64,000 bases of DNA from NCBI GenBank assembly GCA_017848795.1, contig JAFIHG010000043.1, forward strand, positions 1 through 64,000, in the 5' to 3' direction. A program made the translations under genes and the position numbers. Shown here in pieces: positions 1 to 8,705 of this stretch. This DNA comes from Candidatus Nanopelagicales bacterium (GTDB lineage: Bacteria; Actinomycetota; Actinomycetes; S36-B12; CAIYMF01). Every line of letters begins with the position of its first letter. The first letter of the stretch is position 1. The notes beneath the pieces are model-generated. The model saw only the letters and a program-made list of their open reading frames with translations. It was not told the DNA's origin and did no database searches.

Positions 1-966
1 CGGATCCTGGCGACGGTGTTCCCCGACGGGGCCAGCGCTGATGAGCAGGAGGCCTACCACGCCCAGCACCTGCGCCTGACCCGGGTGGGCAATGAGACCG
101 ACGTGCGCGGGATGCTCTCGGCCGAGTCCGACGCCCTCTTGAGTACCGCCCTGGACCGGATCGTGGACCGCTGGTACAGAGACGGGACGCTGGGGCCGCA
201 GCCGGTCCTGGACCCGGTCACCGGTGAGATCGACCAGCAGGCCACCGACGCCGCCATCGAAGCCGCTCGCGCTGGTGGGACCGGTGGGGTGCAGTGGGGC
301 AAAGCCGACCACCTGCGGGCGTTGGCGTTGGTGGAGCTGGCCCGCCAGTTCCTCGACGAGGGCAAGGCCGGCACCGCCCACGGGGTACGCCCGCACCTCG
401 TCTTGACCGTGGAGTTGACGGACCTGCTCGCCGGGCGCGGCACCGGCACGCTCGACGTGCCGGGTGCTGAAGCAGCGGTGGTGCCGGTCTCCACGCTCGC
501 CCGCCTGGGCTGTGACGCCGACATCACCCTCGCGATCACCAGAGTCTTGGAAAGCCAGGCGGGCCCGGACACGGTGCGCGGCGCGGACGGGGTCACGCTG
601 GTCCCCGCTGATGGGGACCTGCTGTCGAAGCTTGCCGCCAGGTTGCGCGGGGCGTCGCGGGAGGTGCTCTGGCTGGGCCGGGAGCACCGGCACGTCACCC
701 CACGGGTGTGGCGGATGCTCACCCTCCGCGACCGGCACTGTAGGTTCCCGGGTTGCTACGCCGACGTGTCCCGCTGCCACCCGCACCACGTCCTCGAATG
801 GTGGTTGGGCGGAGAGACCAATCCTGACAACCTGATCCTTCTCTGCTCTCGTCACCATCGAATGGTTCACGACGGTCAGTGGAAGATCGTCGCCCGGCCC
901 GGGGTCAGCTTCGTGGTCGCCGACTACTGGGAGTTCATCGCCCCACCGCGACGAACCCGGCCCTGA
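1..966 (+). CDS. HNH endonuclease signature protein (DUF222 family), 5' end cut by window
   Basis: The reading frame is open from the first base, so the N-terminus lies outside the window. The visible part matches the DUF222/HNH repeat family of actinobacteria: a helical DUF222 region (VRGML, then the TALDRIVDRW stretch) followed by a C-terminal HNH domain with RDRHCRFPGC, a CHPHHVLEW histidine pair and LLCSRHHRMVH. These residues form the beta-beta-alpha metal site of HNH nucleases. Members are multicopy and often lie near repeats, but their cellular role is not established. The stop is followed by a long non-coding stretch with an inverted repeat. The family call is firm; nuclease activity is inferred from the intact HNH residues. 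Confidence 0.88.
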   Translation, partial: RILATVFPDGASADEQEAYHAQHLRLTRVGNETDVRGMLSAESDALLSTALDRIVDRWYRDGTLGPQPVLDPVTGEIDQQATDAAIEAARAGGTGGVQWGKADHLRALALVELARQFLDEGKAGTAHGVRPHLVLTVELTDLLAGRGTGTLDVPGAEAAVVPVSTLARLGCDADITLAITRVLESQAGPDTVRGADGVTLVPADGDLLSKLAARLRGASREVLWLGREHRHVTPRVWRMLTLRDRHCRFPGCYADVSRCHPHHVLEWWLGGETNPDNLILLCSRHHRMVHDGQWKIVARPGVSFVVADYWEFIAPPRRTRP

Positions 967-1459
967 AGAAGGGCCCGCGCGCCACCCAAATGAACCGTTG
1001 GTGTTCTTTCGGTTCTCACCTTCCAGGGCACGTCACCACACGGCAGTCAACGTCGAGACCACGTCCGCCCAAATGATCTGGACCCGGGTGACACCTCGGT
1101 GGTCGAGCGTAGTCGAGACCACTTCGGGGATCATGGTCTCGACTGCGCTCGACCGACGTGTGGTTGCGAAAGCCGTTACAGAGCAACCCACCGTCATGAA
1201 GGCCGACTGGGCTCGCCCCGCATGTGCTTACGGGCGCAGTTTCGGGATCGGTCCACGGGACGGCACTTGCCGGAGCTGGCTTGTACCGAACGGATAACGG
1301 TCGACGTGGCGACTTCAGCAACCGGCCGAAGTGGCCGAGGATGCAGCAACACCGGGCCAGCGCAGGTCCGGCGCCGACGACCACGACTGACCGTCGCGAC
1401 GGGGATGACGGGCGCAGCGCCCGAAGACCGCACGTGGGTCCAAGACCGCTGGAGCTCCT
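967..1459. other. 493-bp gene-free region between the HNH gene and a secreted-protein gene
   Basis: I see no credible gene here. Short frames on both strands have no ribosome-binding site and no recognisable domain. The only clear structure is the inverted repeat at 1101-1154. The promoter of the downstream secreted protein should lie in the last 150 bases, but I cannot pick a convincing -10 box. The text GGAG at 1451 is the ribosome-binding site of the next gene. Confidence 0.6.
1101..1154. repeat. Extragenic inverted repeat of the GGTCGAG..GTCGAGACC type, copy 1
   Basis: Two 21-nt arms (1101-1121 and 1134-1154) are complementary except for one base and flank a 12-nt loop. The arm core is GGTCGAGCGCAGTCGAGACC. 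The same core recurs after dacB at 21414-21495, so this is a dispersed palindromic repeat rather than a gene-specific operator. It has no U-tract and no flanking target duplication that I can see. Confidence 0.8.
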
Positions 1460-2602
1460 GTGCGTAGATCCCTTCCTGCCCTGGCCGCCGCGGGCGCGCT
1501 GGCACTCGGCGGTGCCGCGGTCCCGAGCGCCGCCGCCGCGCCCGCTCCCGACCCGGCGCTGCTCGCCGCGTTACAGCAGGTGATCGACACCGACGCGGCC
1601 GCCTGGTCGGCGGCCGGAGGCACGGTGCGCATGCGCTGCGCCACCGAGTTGAAGGACTTCGGCACGATCCGGTCGGGAGGCACGGTCAGCTATGCCGGGG
1701 CGGGCGGTCCGGTCCGGCTGGTCGGTCCCGGGCTGTTCAACTCCGGCTCCACGGTCGTCGCCGGGTCGAACCGGGCCACGCCGGGAACCCTGAACGCGTG
1801 GGCGCGGCCCACGGCACTCACGTCCGCTGCACCGGAGTGGCGGGACGCGGCGCTTGCGGTGCAGCGGGCAGCGGCGAGCAAGCGGTCCACCACCTACCTG
1901 ACCAAGCGGTACGCCGTCCTGCCCCTCCTGCCGCGGGTCGCTCGTGCGCTCGAGCGACACGGGGTGGCCCGCCCGGGCAGCTGGTACCGGATGACGGCCA
2001 AGGTGCAGCCGCTGGTGCCGATGCTGCACGCGGCGTTCGGGTCGCTGCCGGAGGTCGCCGGCACCGCGATCCTGGACGCCGGTCGGGTCGCGAGCCTGAC
2101 CGCGACGCCGGTAGGCGACCTCACGCGCTACCGCGGCAGCGTCGAGATGGATCCCGGCCCCGATGGCGGCACCGTCACTTTCGTCGCCGACGTCACCGCC
2201 ACGTCCCACCTGTCCCGGTTCGTCATGCGCGACGAGGGAGAGATCGCGACGAGCCGGTGCGCCGCCCGCATCGATCTGCGCCCCGTACGGGTCGTCGTTC
2301 CCCGCGCGGACGACCGCCACAGCAAGGTCGCCGCGGCCGAGGCGCAGCTGTTCACGCTCGCGCAGGGTCTGGCGTCGCTGCCGAAGATGGGCAACCGCCA
2401 CGCGCGGGTCCGGTTGCTGCAGGGATACGCGTACGCGTTCGTCGACACCGGCCGGCGGCGCGCAGGCGATGCGGTGAGCGTGACCGAGCTGCGCGACGGG
2501 GTCTCCCTGACCCGGACGGTCAAGGGGTGGAAGTACCCGCTGCGCTGGCACGTACGCGTGCAGGGCCGTCACATGCTCGTCTACTCGGTCCGCACCACCT
2601 GA
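1460..2602 (+). CDS. Hypothetical secreted protein with N-terminal signal peptide
   Basis: A 380-residue product starting at GTG with GGAG nine bases upstream. Residues 1-27 form a classic Sec signal peptide: RRS, a hydrophobic Ala/Leu core, then an AAA-type signal peptidase site before APAPDPALL. The mature part carries no catalytic motif I recognise and is basic towards the C-terminus. Its layout resembles the minus-strand secreted protein at 11252-12262: an N-terminal GGT plus cysteine element, a central extracellular domain, and a C-terminal helical segment followed by a beta-rich tail with an HVRV- or KVVV-like strand. The two may be distant paralogues. Function unknown; extracellular or cell-wall location is inferred from the signal. 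Confidence 0.75.
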   Translation: MRRSLPALAAAGALALGGAAVPSAAAAPAPDPALLAALQQVIDTDAAAWSAAGGTVRMRCATELKDFGTIRSGGTVSYAGAGGPVRLVGPGLFNSGSTVVAGSNRATPGTLNAWARPTALTSAAPEWRDAALAVQRAAASKRSTTYLTKRYAVLPLLPRVARALERHGVARPGSWYRMTAKVQPLVPMLHAAFGSLPEVAGTAILDAGRVASLTATPVGDLTRYRGSVEMDPGPDGGTVTFVADVTATSHLSRFVMRDEGEIATSRCAARIDLRPVRVVVPRADDRHSKVAAAEAQLFTLAQGLASLPKMGNRHARVRLLQGYAYAFVDTGRRRAGDAVSVTELRDGVSLTRTVKGWKYPLRWHVRVQGRHMLVYSVRTT

Positions 2603-2660
2603 CGGCGCGTACCACCGGAAACGAGGTGCGGCACCGGGCCCGCTGCGCGAGGCTGACGCC

Positions 2661-3065
2661 ATGATCGGTCAGTTGCGCTCGGTCGTCATCGACTGTCCGG
2701 ACCCGCTCGCGCTCGCGCGGTTCTACGCCGCGCTGCTCGGGCTCGAGGTGAGCTCCGTCGAGGACGACTGGGTCGTGGTCTGCTCGACGGACCGGCGCAC
2801 CCGGCTCGCCTTCCAGCTCGCACCCGACCTGCAGCCGCCGCAGTGGCCCGACCCGGCCCGCCCGCAGCAGTTCCACCTCGACGTCGCCGTCGCCGACCCG
2901 GTGCGTGCCCACGAGCAGGTGCTCGCGCTCGGCGCCACCGCGCTGCCGGGACGGGGCGAGGACTTCCAGGTGTACGCCGATCCGGTCGGCCACCCGTTCT
3001 GCCTGGTGTGGAACCCGGACCCGCTGCGCATCCAGATCCCGGACCCCGCAGCCGACGACGCCTGA
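2661..3065 (+). CDS. VOC-superfamily (glyoxalase/dioxygenase-like) protein
   Basis: A 134-residue protein made of one vicinal-oxygen-chelate unit. It opens with a beta strand and CPDPLALARFYAALLGLEV, the usual first helix. FHLDVAVAD follows in the middle, and YADPVGHPFCLVWNP gives the C-terminal strand where the last metal ligand normally sits. Single-domain members pair as homodimers and act on small molecules in many ways (glyoxalase, ring-cleaving dioxygenase, drug resistance), so no substrate can be assigned. A GAGGCT box lies six bases before the ATG, which fits a leaderless message. The helicase gene follows 59 bp later on the same strand. Confidence 0.82.
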   Translation: MIGQLRSVVIDCPDPLALARFYAALLGLEVSSVEDDWVVVCSTDRRTRLAFQLAPDLQPPQWPDPARPQQFHLDVAVADPVRAHEQVLALGATALPGRGEDFQVYADPVGHPFCLVWNPDPLRIQIPDPAADDA

Positions 3066-3124
3066 CGCGCGCTGCTGCGGACAGGCCCTGCGGGGCTGTC
3101 GGCGGGCTGGGGGACGATGCCGCC

Positions 3125-5206
3125 GTGACCGACGACCTGCGCGCCGCTGCCGACCGCGTCATCGCCGCGCTCGCCGGCCCGGGAGCGCAGGTGCGCGCCG
3201 ACCAGCTGGCGGCCGTACGCGCGCTGGTGCAGGAACGCGGGCGCGTGCTCGTCGTGCAGGCGACCGGGTGGGGCAAGTCGGCCGTCTACTGGATCGCCGC
3301 GCGTGCCCTGCGTGACGGCGGTGCCGGCCCGGTGCTGGTCGTCTCACCGCTGCTCGCCCTGATGCGGGACCAGGTGGCCGCGGCCGCGCGCGCCGGTTTG
3401 CACGCGGTTACGCTGAACTCGGCGAACGTCGAGGACTGGCACGCCATAGAGCAGGACGTACGCACCGGACGGGTCGACGTGCTGCTGGTGTCCCCGGAGC
3501 GGCTGGCCAACCCGCGGTTCACGCAGACCGTGCTCGCGCCGCTGCTACCCGCCCTCGGCCTGCTGGTCATCGACGAGGCGCACTGCATCTCCTCGTGGGG
3601 CCATGACTTCCGACCCGACTACCAGCGCATCGCCCGGCTGTTGCTCGCGGTGCCGCAACTGCCCGTGCTGGCCACCACCGCGACCGCCAACCGCCGGGTC
3701 ACCGACGATGTCGCCGCCCAGCTCGGCGCCGCGACCGTCGTCCAGCGCGGGCAGCTCGCCCGCGACTCTCTGCAGCTGTCCGTCGTCGCGGGCCTGGACC
3801 CGCTGCAGCGGTACGGCTGGGTCGACGCCGCGCTGCGTACGCTTCCCGGCTCCGGGATCGTCTACGTCCTGACCGTCGCCGAGTCCGAGCGGCTCGCCGG
3901 CTTCCTGACCGCGCGCGGGCACCGGGTCGCGGCGTACTCGGGCCGGCTCGACGCGACGGCGCGCGAGCGGATCGAGGACGCGCTGCGCGCGAACGAGCTG
4001 GACGCCGTCGTCGCCACGTCCGCGCTCGGGATGGGCTACGACAAGCCCGACCTCGCGTTCTGCCTGCACGTCGGCTCGCCGGCCTCGCCCGTTGACTACT
4101 ACCAGCAGATCGGCCGGGCCGGCCGGGCCCTCGACACGGCGGTCGTGGTGCTGCTCCCCGGTGCCGGCGACGAGCGGATCTGGGACTACTTCGCCTCCGC
4201 GAGCATCCCCGACCCCGATCACGCGGACCGGGTGCGCAACGTCCTGGCGGATGCCGCCGGGCCGCTGAGCGTGCCGGCGCTGGAGAGCGCGACGGGCGTG
4301 CGTCGCGGCCGCCTCGAGCTGCTGCTCAAGGTGCTCGCGGTCGACGGGGCGACCGAGCGCACGGCCGACGGCTGGGTGGGCACCGGCCGGCCCTGGGCGT
4401 ACGACCACGACAGGTACGCCGCGCTGCGCGCCTCCCGCAGGGCCGAGGCGGAGCTCATGCGGGCGTACGCGCACGGCGCCGGCTGCCTCGAGGGGTTCCT
4501 GCGCCGCGCCCTCGACGACGACGTCCCCGACGACTACCGCTGCGGGCGCTGCTCGGTCTGCACCGGCACGCTCCCGGCCGACCTCCCCTCCCAGCCGCCG
4601 CCCGAGGCTGTCGTCGCGGCGCGCGACTTCCTGCGCGGCCTCGACGTGGTGCTCGAGCCGCGCAAGGTCTGGGCCTCCGGCATGCCGGAGCGGCGCGGTC
4701 GCATCGCGGCGGGGCTGGCGCTCGAACCGGGCCGGGCCATCGCGTACGCCGACGACCCGGCCTGGCCGGACCTGACCCGGCTGACCGCCGCGGGCGCCCC
4801 CGACGCCGACCCGCCGGACTGGCTGGGCACGGCGGGCGTCGCGGTGCTGACGCGCTGGCGCACCCAGTGGCCGGCCCGCCCGACGGTCGTCGTGCCAGTG
4901 CCCTCCGCACGCCGGCCCCGGTTGGTCCGTGGTGTCGCCGAGCAGGTCGCCGCGGTCGGTCGGCTGCCGCTGCGCGACCTGCTGGAGGTGACCGGGCCGG
5001 CCCCCGACGAGGGGCTCTCGCCGGCCGCGCGGGCTCGGGCGCTCGCCGGCCGGTTCCGGCTCGCCGCCCCGGTGCCGCCGGGAGCGGTCGTGCTGCTCGT
5101 CGACGACGTCTGGCGCACCGGCTGGACGATGACGGTCGCCGGGGCGCTGCTTCGCGAGTCCGGGGCCGCGGCCGTACTGCCCTTCGCCCTGCGCCAGCAA
5201 CCCTGA
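3125..5206 (+). CDS. RecQ-family ATP-dependent DNA helicase fused to a ComF/phosphoribosyltransferase-like C-terminal domain
   Basis: A 693-residue protein; GTG 3125 is chosen because helicase homology begins at once and a GACGAT box lies six bases before it. Residues about 1-340 are the RecQ core: Walker A ATGWGKS near 46-52, DEAHCISSWGHDFRPDY near 149, and motif VI QQIGRAGR near 329. A cysteine set at about 452-480 (GC..., CGRCSVC) is the RecQ C-terminal zinc site. From about 585 to the end a PRTase-like fold follows: PVPSARRPR, then VLLVDDVWRTGWT, the PRPP-binding signature of ComF-type proteins. RecQ helicases unwind DNA 3'-5' in repair and recombination; the role of the extra domain is unknown. 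The HRDC domain of E. coli RecQ is not evident. Confidence 0.9.
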   Translation: MTDDLRAAADRVIAALAGPGAQVRADQLAAVRALVQERGRVLVVQATGWGKSAVYWIAARALRDGGAGPVLVVSPLLALMRDQVAAAARAGLHAVTLNSANVEDWHAIEQDVRTGRVDVLLVSPERLANPRFTQTVLAPLLPALGLLVIDEAHCISSWGHDFRPDYQRIARLLLAVPQLPVLATTATANRRVTDDVAAQLGAATVVQRGQLARDSLQLSVVAGLDPLQRYGWVDAALRTLPGSGIVYVLTVAESERLAGFLTARGHRVAAYSGRLDATARERIEDALRANELDAVVATSALGMGYDKPDLAFCLHVGSPASPVDYYQQIGRAGRALDTAVVVLLPGAGDERIWDYFASASIPDPDHADRVRNVLADAAGPLSVPALESATGVRRGRLELLLKVLAVDGATERTADGWVGTGRPWAYDHDRYAALRASRRAEAELMRAYAHGAGCLEGFLRRALDDDVPDDYRCGRCSVCTGTLPADLPSQPPPEAVVAARDFLRGLDVVLEPRKVWASGMPERRGRIAAGLALEPGRAIAYADDPAWPDLTRLTAAGAPDADPPDWLGTAGVAVLTRWRTQWPARPTVVVPVPSARRPRLVRGVAEQVAAVGRLPLRDLLEVTGPAPDEGLSPAARARALAGRFRLAAPVPPGAVVLLVDDVWRTGWTMTVAGALLRESGAAAVLPFALRQQP

Positions 5207-5223
5207 CCGCCCCGCACGGGCGG
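5207..5223. terminator. Short GC hairpin between convergent helicase and transporter genes
   Basis: CCGCCC and GGGCGG arms around a five-base loop lie just after the helicase stop and before the stop of the convergent transporter gene. There is no T-run on either side, so intrinsic termination is only possible, not shown. Confidence 0.3.
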
Positions 5224-5242
5224 CGCTCGGAGGGAGTGAGAA

Positions 5243-6319
5243 CTACCTGCTGCCGTGCTCGTCTCCCGCCACCGGGACGGTGATGTCGGCGGGACGGACC
5301 AGGTGCAGCAGCATCGACACGAAGACGATCGCCCACACGATGACGGCGATGACGATGACGACGCGTCCCACGCCCATCAGGATCGGCAGGTGGTCGGCCT
5401 CGCCGAGGAAGAAGGAACCGACCCCGTACATCGCGATCGGGAACACCATGCTCCACCACGCGGGGGTGTAGGACATCGGGACGCGGTGGGTGACGTGCCG
5501 CCACCAGCCGACGGCGAGCAGCGCCGGGATCAGCCAGGTGCCGAACCCCCAGAACAGCAGCGCCAGCCCGGCGACGAGGCTGCGGGTCACGTCGACGCTG
5601 GGTGCGTCGTTCATGTCGACGATGCGGGAGCCGGCGAGCACGGTGATGGCCGTCGCCCCCATCGCGACCCAGTACGGCGGGGTGATGTCGGCCGGGGTGA
5701 ACGGGTACTGCCCGAGCCGCACGATCAGCAGCACCCCGACCACCGCGTACAGGAAGACGCCCAGCGCCCAGGAGAAGACCGCGACGAAGGACAGCACGTT
5801 GCTGCCGGGTACGCCGGTCGGCTGCAGCGTCGCTGCGAGCACCGCGACGGACTGGCTCGCGACGGCCCAGATGAACCAGGTGCCGTTGGTGTGCCGCAGC
5901 ACCGGCAGGTCCTTGTTGCCTAGCACCGAGAGCGTCGGGATCACATAGCCCAGCAGCAGCCACACCGCGAGGCCGACGGCGAGCAGCCCGCCGGAGACCA
6001 GGTCGTGCCCGTCGTGCACCAACCGGGTGCCGAGGACGTTGGTGGCGGCGACGAAGGTGAAGAAGCCGAACGCGCGCTCCGGGTCGCGCAGGTCGGCGTA
6101 CGCGTCGCGGGGGTAGCGCATCACGCGTACTGCGGTGGCGGCGAGCAGCACCGCGAAGGCCACGATGTCGATCCAGAGCAGCGCCACCGACGCCGCGTCG
6201 AACCCGAGCAGCCGCAGCCCGACCGAGACCATGCCGGTGCTCATCACCAGGGCGAAGTAGCCCGGGAGCATCCGGCGCACGCCCCACTGCGGCCGCCACG
6301 GGATGCCGGAGATCCGCAC
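5243..6319 (-). CDS. TDT-family (SLAC1/TehA/Mae1-like) integral membrane transporter
   Basis: A 358-residue protein with about ten hydrophobic helices. It starts RRMLPGYFALVMSTGM, the typical first helix of the tellurite-resistance/dicarboxylate transporter (TDT) family. Later helices include ITPPYWVAMGATAITVLAG and the TPAWWSMVFPIAMYG segment near the C-terminus, also characteristic of the family. Members move C4-dicarboxylates, sulfite or small anions, or confer tellurite resistance; the substrate cannot be read from sequence. It is monocistronic, convergent with the helicase, and separated from the next divergent gene by 286 bp. Confidence 0.85.
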   Translation of the reverse strand: MRISGIPWRPQWGVRRMLPGYFALVMSTGMVSVGLRLLGFDAASVALLWIDIVAFAVLLAATAVRVMRYPRDAYADLRDPERAFGFFTFVAATNVLGTRLVHDGHDLVSGGLLAVGLAVWLLLGYVIPTLSVLGNKDLPVLRHTNGTWFIWAVASQSVAVLAATLQPTGVPGSNVLSFVAVFSWALGVFLYAVVGVLLIVRLGQYPFTPADITPPYWVAMGATAITVLAGSRIVDMNDAPSVDVTRSLVAGLALLFWGFGTWLIPALLAVGWWRHVTHRVPMSYTPAWWSMVFPIAMYGVGSFFLGEADHLPILMGVGRVVIVIAVIVWAIVFVSMLLHLVRPADITVPVAGDEHGSR

Positions 6320-6534
6320 GGCCCCGACTCTCCCACGACGCCGACCGGCGCGCGGCCCGCATCGCCGCTCCCGATCATCCCCGGCGACACGCGAGATCGC
6401 GGTGGGACGATCGCCAGGCGGGGTGGACCCGAGCGAGGAGACGACAGGCTGGCTCGCCGACGTGCTGTGCGGAGCGCCGCCGGCCGCTGACCCGCGGGCT
6501 CGGAACGGGCCACGCCGATGGGATGTGCGCCGCC

Positions 6535-6590
6535 GTCGCTCGACGAGCGACGGATTTGCTGTCCGGTAGACTTAGGGCAGGTAAATCTAC
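6535..6590 (+). promoter_or_regulatory. Candidate operator/promoter region of the DUF6421 cassette
   Basis: Two inverted repeats lie upstream of the ATG at 6606. GTCGCTCG-A-CGAGCGAC (6535-6551) is perfect. GTAGACTTA and TAAATCTAC (6566-6574 and 6582-6590) flank a 7-nt spacer and differ by one base from perfect symmetry. TAGACT at 6567 could serve as a -10 box overlapping the second repeat. This local A/T-rich symmetry stands out from the flanks and suggests a dimeric repressor site; the regulator is unknown. Confidence 0.5.
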
Positions 6591-6605
6591 GGGCAGGGTG
6601 GTGAG

Positions 6606-7940
6606 ATGGTGCAGATCATGCGGGATACGACGGAACTGGTGGCGCTCGGCGAGTGGCAGGCGCTCAAGGGTGCGGTCGAGCAGCTCGGGGAGCTGCAGTC
6701 GGCGGACGGCTCGGTCGACGGCGAGGTCCACGACCTCTCGCTTGCCGGCAAGCTGGTCGAGGAGATCGTGACGCAGGTCCGCGCGCTCGCCCCACGGTTC
6801 CCGCACGACAGCGCGTACCACGACGCGCTCGTGCAGGACCTGCACCGTTGGGTCGAGGACGGGTTCGGGGTGCCGGACTTCCTTGACTCGCTGCTCGCGT
6901 TCGCGCCGCAGCGCCAGCGGGTCGACGGCCGGGTGCACCTGGTGCTGTTCCCCATGTACACGCAGAACGGCCTGCTCGACCGCCACTTCCAGGCGGTGCT
7001 GCTGCGCGTGGTGTGGCCGGACTGGGTCGCGGAGATCGAGGCGGGCGCGTACGACAACCCGCAGTTCGTGCCGGTCGCCTTCCTGGACTTCACCAGCGGC
7101 TACGACACCAACAGCGCGGTGCTGTTCCCCGAGACCGTGTCGGTGCGCGAGGTGCCGAAGTTCGGTTGGGGCGCCATCTTCTGCGACCGCGAGGCGGCTC
7201 GCTTCCGCCGCGTGGCGGGCGCGGTCGTCGAGACGACCGGCCTCGAGCTGCCGGCGGACGCCGCCGTGTTGCTGGCCGACCAGGCCGTCGCGCAGGACAC
7301 CTTCGTGCTCTGGGACCTGATCCACGACCGGTCGCACAGCCGGGGCGACCTGCCGTTCGACCCGTTCATGATCAAGCAGCGGATGCCGTACTGGCTGTAC
7401 GCGCTCGAGGAGCTGCGCTGCGACCTCACCGCGTTCCGTGCGGCGGGCGAACTCGCCGCGCAGGGCGAGTCCCGCGCCCGCCTGGTGCAGTACGCGATCC
7501 TGCTGGACCGGGCCTTCCGCTTCCCGCTCACCGGCAACCGGGTGCGCAACTACGACGGCCTCGGCGGGCAGCTGCTGTTCGCGTACCTGCACCAGCGCCA
7601 CGTGCTGAACTGGACCGACAACCGGCTCTCGGTCGACTGGGACGCGCTCTCCGGTGCGGTGCTCGACCTGCTCGGCGAGATCGAGCACCTGTACTGGCGC
7701 AGCATCGACCGGCCGAAGGTGGCCCACTGGATCGCGGCGTACGAGCTTGTCACCACCTACGTCACGCCGAACCCGGCCTCGACCTGGGCGCGCGGCCTGG
7801 ACGCGCTGCCGCTCGACGGGCCGCCCAAGGAGCTGACCGACGCGGTCCTGCCCGACGAGTTCCCGCTGAGCATGTTCTTCGAGGCGCTCGGCAAGCGGGT
7901 CGGCGAGGTCATCGAGTCCACGCGTGGCATCCGCGGTTAG
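6606..7940 (+). CDS. DUF6421 family protein
   Basis: A 444-residue soluble protein without signal peptide or membrane helices. It matches the actinobacterial DUF6421 family as I recall it: a helical N-terminal part, a central beta-rich part (RVHLVLFPMYTQNGLLDRHF, then VPVAFLDFTSGYDTNSAVLFP), and a helical C-terminal half with FVLWDLIHDRSHSRGDLPFDPFM and RVRNYDGLGGQLLFAYLHQR. The HDRSHSRGD stretch is histidine/aspartate rich and might bind metal, but I know no demonstrated activity. It is the first gene of a three-gene cassette with an SDR and a threonine-aldolase-like enzyme, the last two overlapping by four bases. Confidence 0.78.
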   Translation: MVQIMRDTTELVALGEWQALKGAVEQLGELQSADGSVDGEVHDLSLAGKLVEEIVTQVRALAPRFPHDSAYHDALVQDLHRWVEDGFGVPDFLDSLLAFAPQRQRVDGRVHLVLFPMYTQNGLLDRHFQAVLLRVVWPDWVAEIEAGAYDNPQFVPVAFLDFTSGYDTNSAVLFPETVSVREVPKFGWGAIFCDREAARFRRVAGAVVETTGLELPADAAVLLADQAVAQDTFVLWDLIHDRSHSRGDLPFDPFMIKQRMPYWLYALEELRCDLTAFRAAGELAAQGESRARLVQYAILLDRAFRFPLTGNRVRNYDGLGGQLLFAYLHQRHVLNWTDNRLSVDWDALSGAVLDLLGEIEHLYWRSIDRPKVAHWIAAYELVTTYVTPNPASTWARGLDALPLDGPPKELTDAVLPDEFPLSMFFEALGKRVGEVIESTRGIRG

Positions 7941-7961
7941 CCGGGTGGCGCCCGCGGTCCG

Positions 7962-7967
7962 TAAGGT
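7962..7967 (+). promoter_or_regulatory. -10 box of a leaderless promoter for the SDR gene
   Basis: TAAGGT is followed by six bases and then ATG 7974, so transcription would begin at or next to the start codon. No ribosome-binding site is present. Confidence 0.6.
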
Positions 7968-7973
7968 CGTCCC

Positions 7974-8705
7974 ATGACGCACAAGGTCGTTGTCGTGACC
8001 GGGTGCGGCGGGCCGGCCGGTCAGGCCACCGTCCGTCGCCTGCTCGCCGACGGAGCCGTCGTGATCGGCGCCGATGCTAACCGCGAGGCCGTCGACCGGC
8101 TGCGCGACTCGCTCGGGCCGGAGGGCGAGCGCTTCACCGGCCGCGTCGTGGACCTGCTCGACGAGTCCGCGACCCGCGAGTGGGCCGCCGAGGTCACGCG
8201 CGAGCACGGCCACGTCGACGGCGTCGCCCATCTGGTCGGTGGCTGGCGCGGCGGGAAGTCGTTCGCCGACAACGCGTTGTCCGACTCCGACCTGCTGTTC
8301 TCGCTGCTCGTCCGCACCCTGCAGACGACCTCCCTGGCGTTCCACGACGCGCTCGTCGCCAGCGCCCAGGGCAGGTTCGTCATCATCTCGGCCGTCGCGG
8401 CGCAGCGCCCGGACCCGGGAAGCGCGTCGTACGCCGCCGCGAAGGCCGCCGCCGAGACCTGGACGATGGCGCTCGCTGCGTCCTTCCGCGCGTTGCAGGC
8501 GGCCGCGTCCGAACCGCTCCCGCAGCGTGCGGCCGCCGTCGTGCTGGTCGTCAAGGCGCTGCTCACCGACGCGATGCGCGAAGCCAAGCCGCAGGCCAAG
8601 TTCGCCGGGTTCACCCACGTCAGCGAGGTCGCCGACACGATCGCGGACCTGTGGTCCAAGGACGCCGCCGACCTCAACGGCATCCGCATGGTGCTCGCCT
8701 CGTGA
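7974..8705 (+). CDS. SDR family NAD(P)-dependent oxidoreductase
   Basis: A 243-residue short-chain dehydrogenase/reductase. The N-terminal Rossmann motif is VVTGCGGPAGQA (a TGxxGxxG variant), the acidic residue after strand 2 is in GADAN, and the active-site region has VIISAVAAQ followed by SASYAAAKAA, giving the Ser and Tyr-x3-Lys catalytic residues. The VGGWRGGKSF segment replaces the common NNAG motif. Substrate unknown. The start is set by a leaderless -10 box; the 3' end overlaps the next gene in GTGA, implying translational coupling with the aldolase-like enzyme. Confidence 0.88.
   Translation: MTHKVVVVTGCGGPAGQATVRRLLADGAVVIGADANREAVDRLRDSLGPEGERFTGRVVDLLDESATREWAAEVTREHGHVDGVAHLVGGWRGGKSFADNALSDSDLLFSLLVRTLQTTSLAFHDALVASAQGRFVIISAVAAQRPDPGSASYAAAKAAAETWTMALAASFRALQAAASEPLPQRAAAVVLVVKALLTDAMREAKPQAKFAGFTHVSEVADTIADLWSKDAADLNGIRMVLAS

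Noticed and set aside
1101-1154. Insertion sequence or MITE with terminal inverted repeats
   Set aside because: The loop is only 12 nt, there is no target-site duplication I can see and no transposase in the window.
2843-3124. Upstream extension of the helicase frame
   Set aside because: It overlaps the VOC gene in another frame and has shadow-like composition; the helicase begins at GTG 3125.
4455-6362. 635-codon minus-strand frame overlapping helicase and transporter
   Set aside because: It is the other frame of real genes and rich in Arg/Pro/Ala without any motif.
6375-8618. 747-codon minus-strand frame opposite DUF6421 and the SDR
   Set aside because: No domain, biased composition and full overlap with two well-supported genes; typical high-GC antisense frame.
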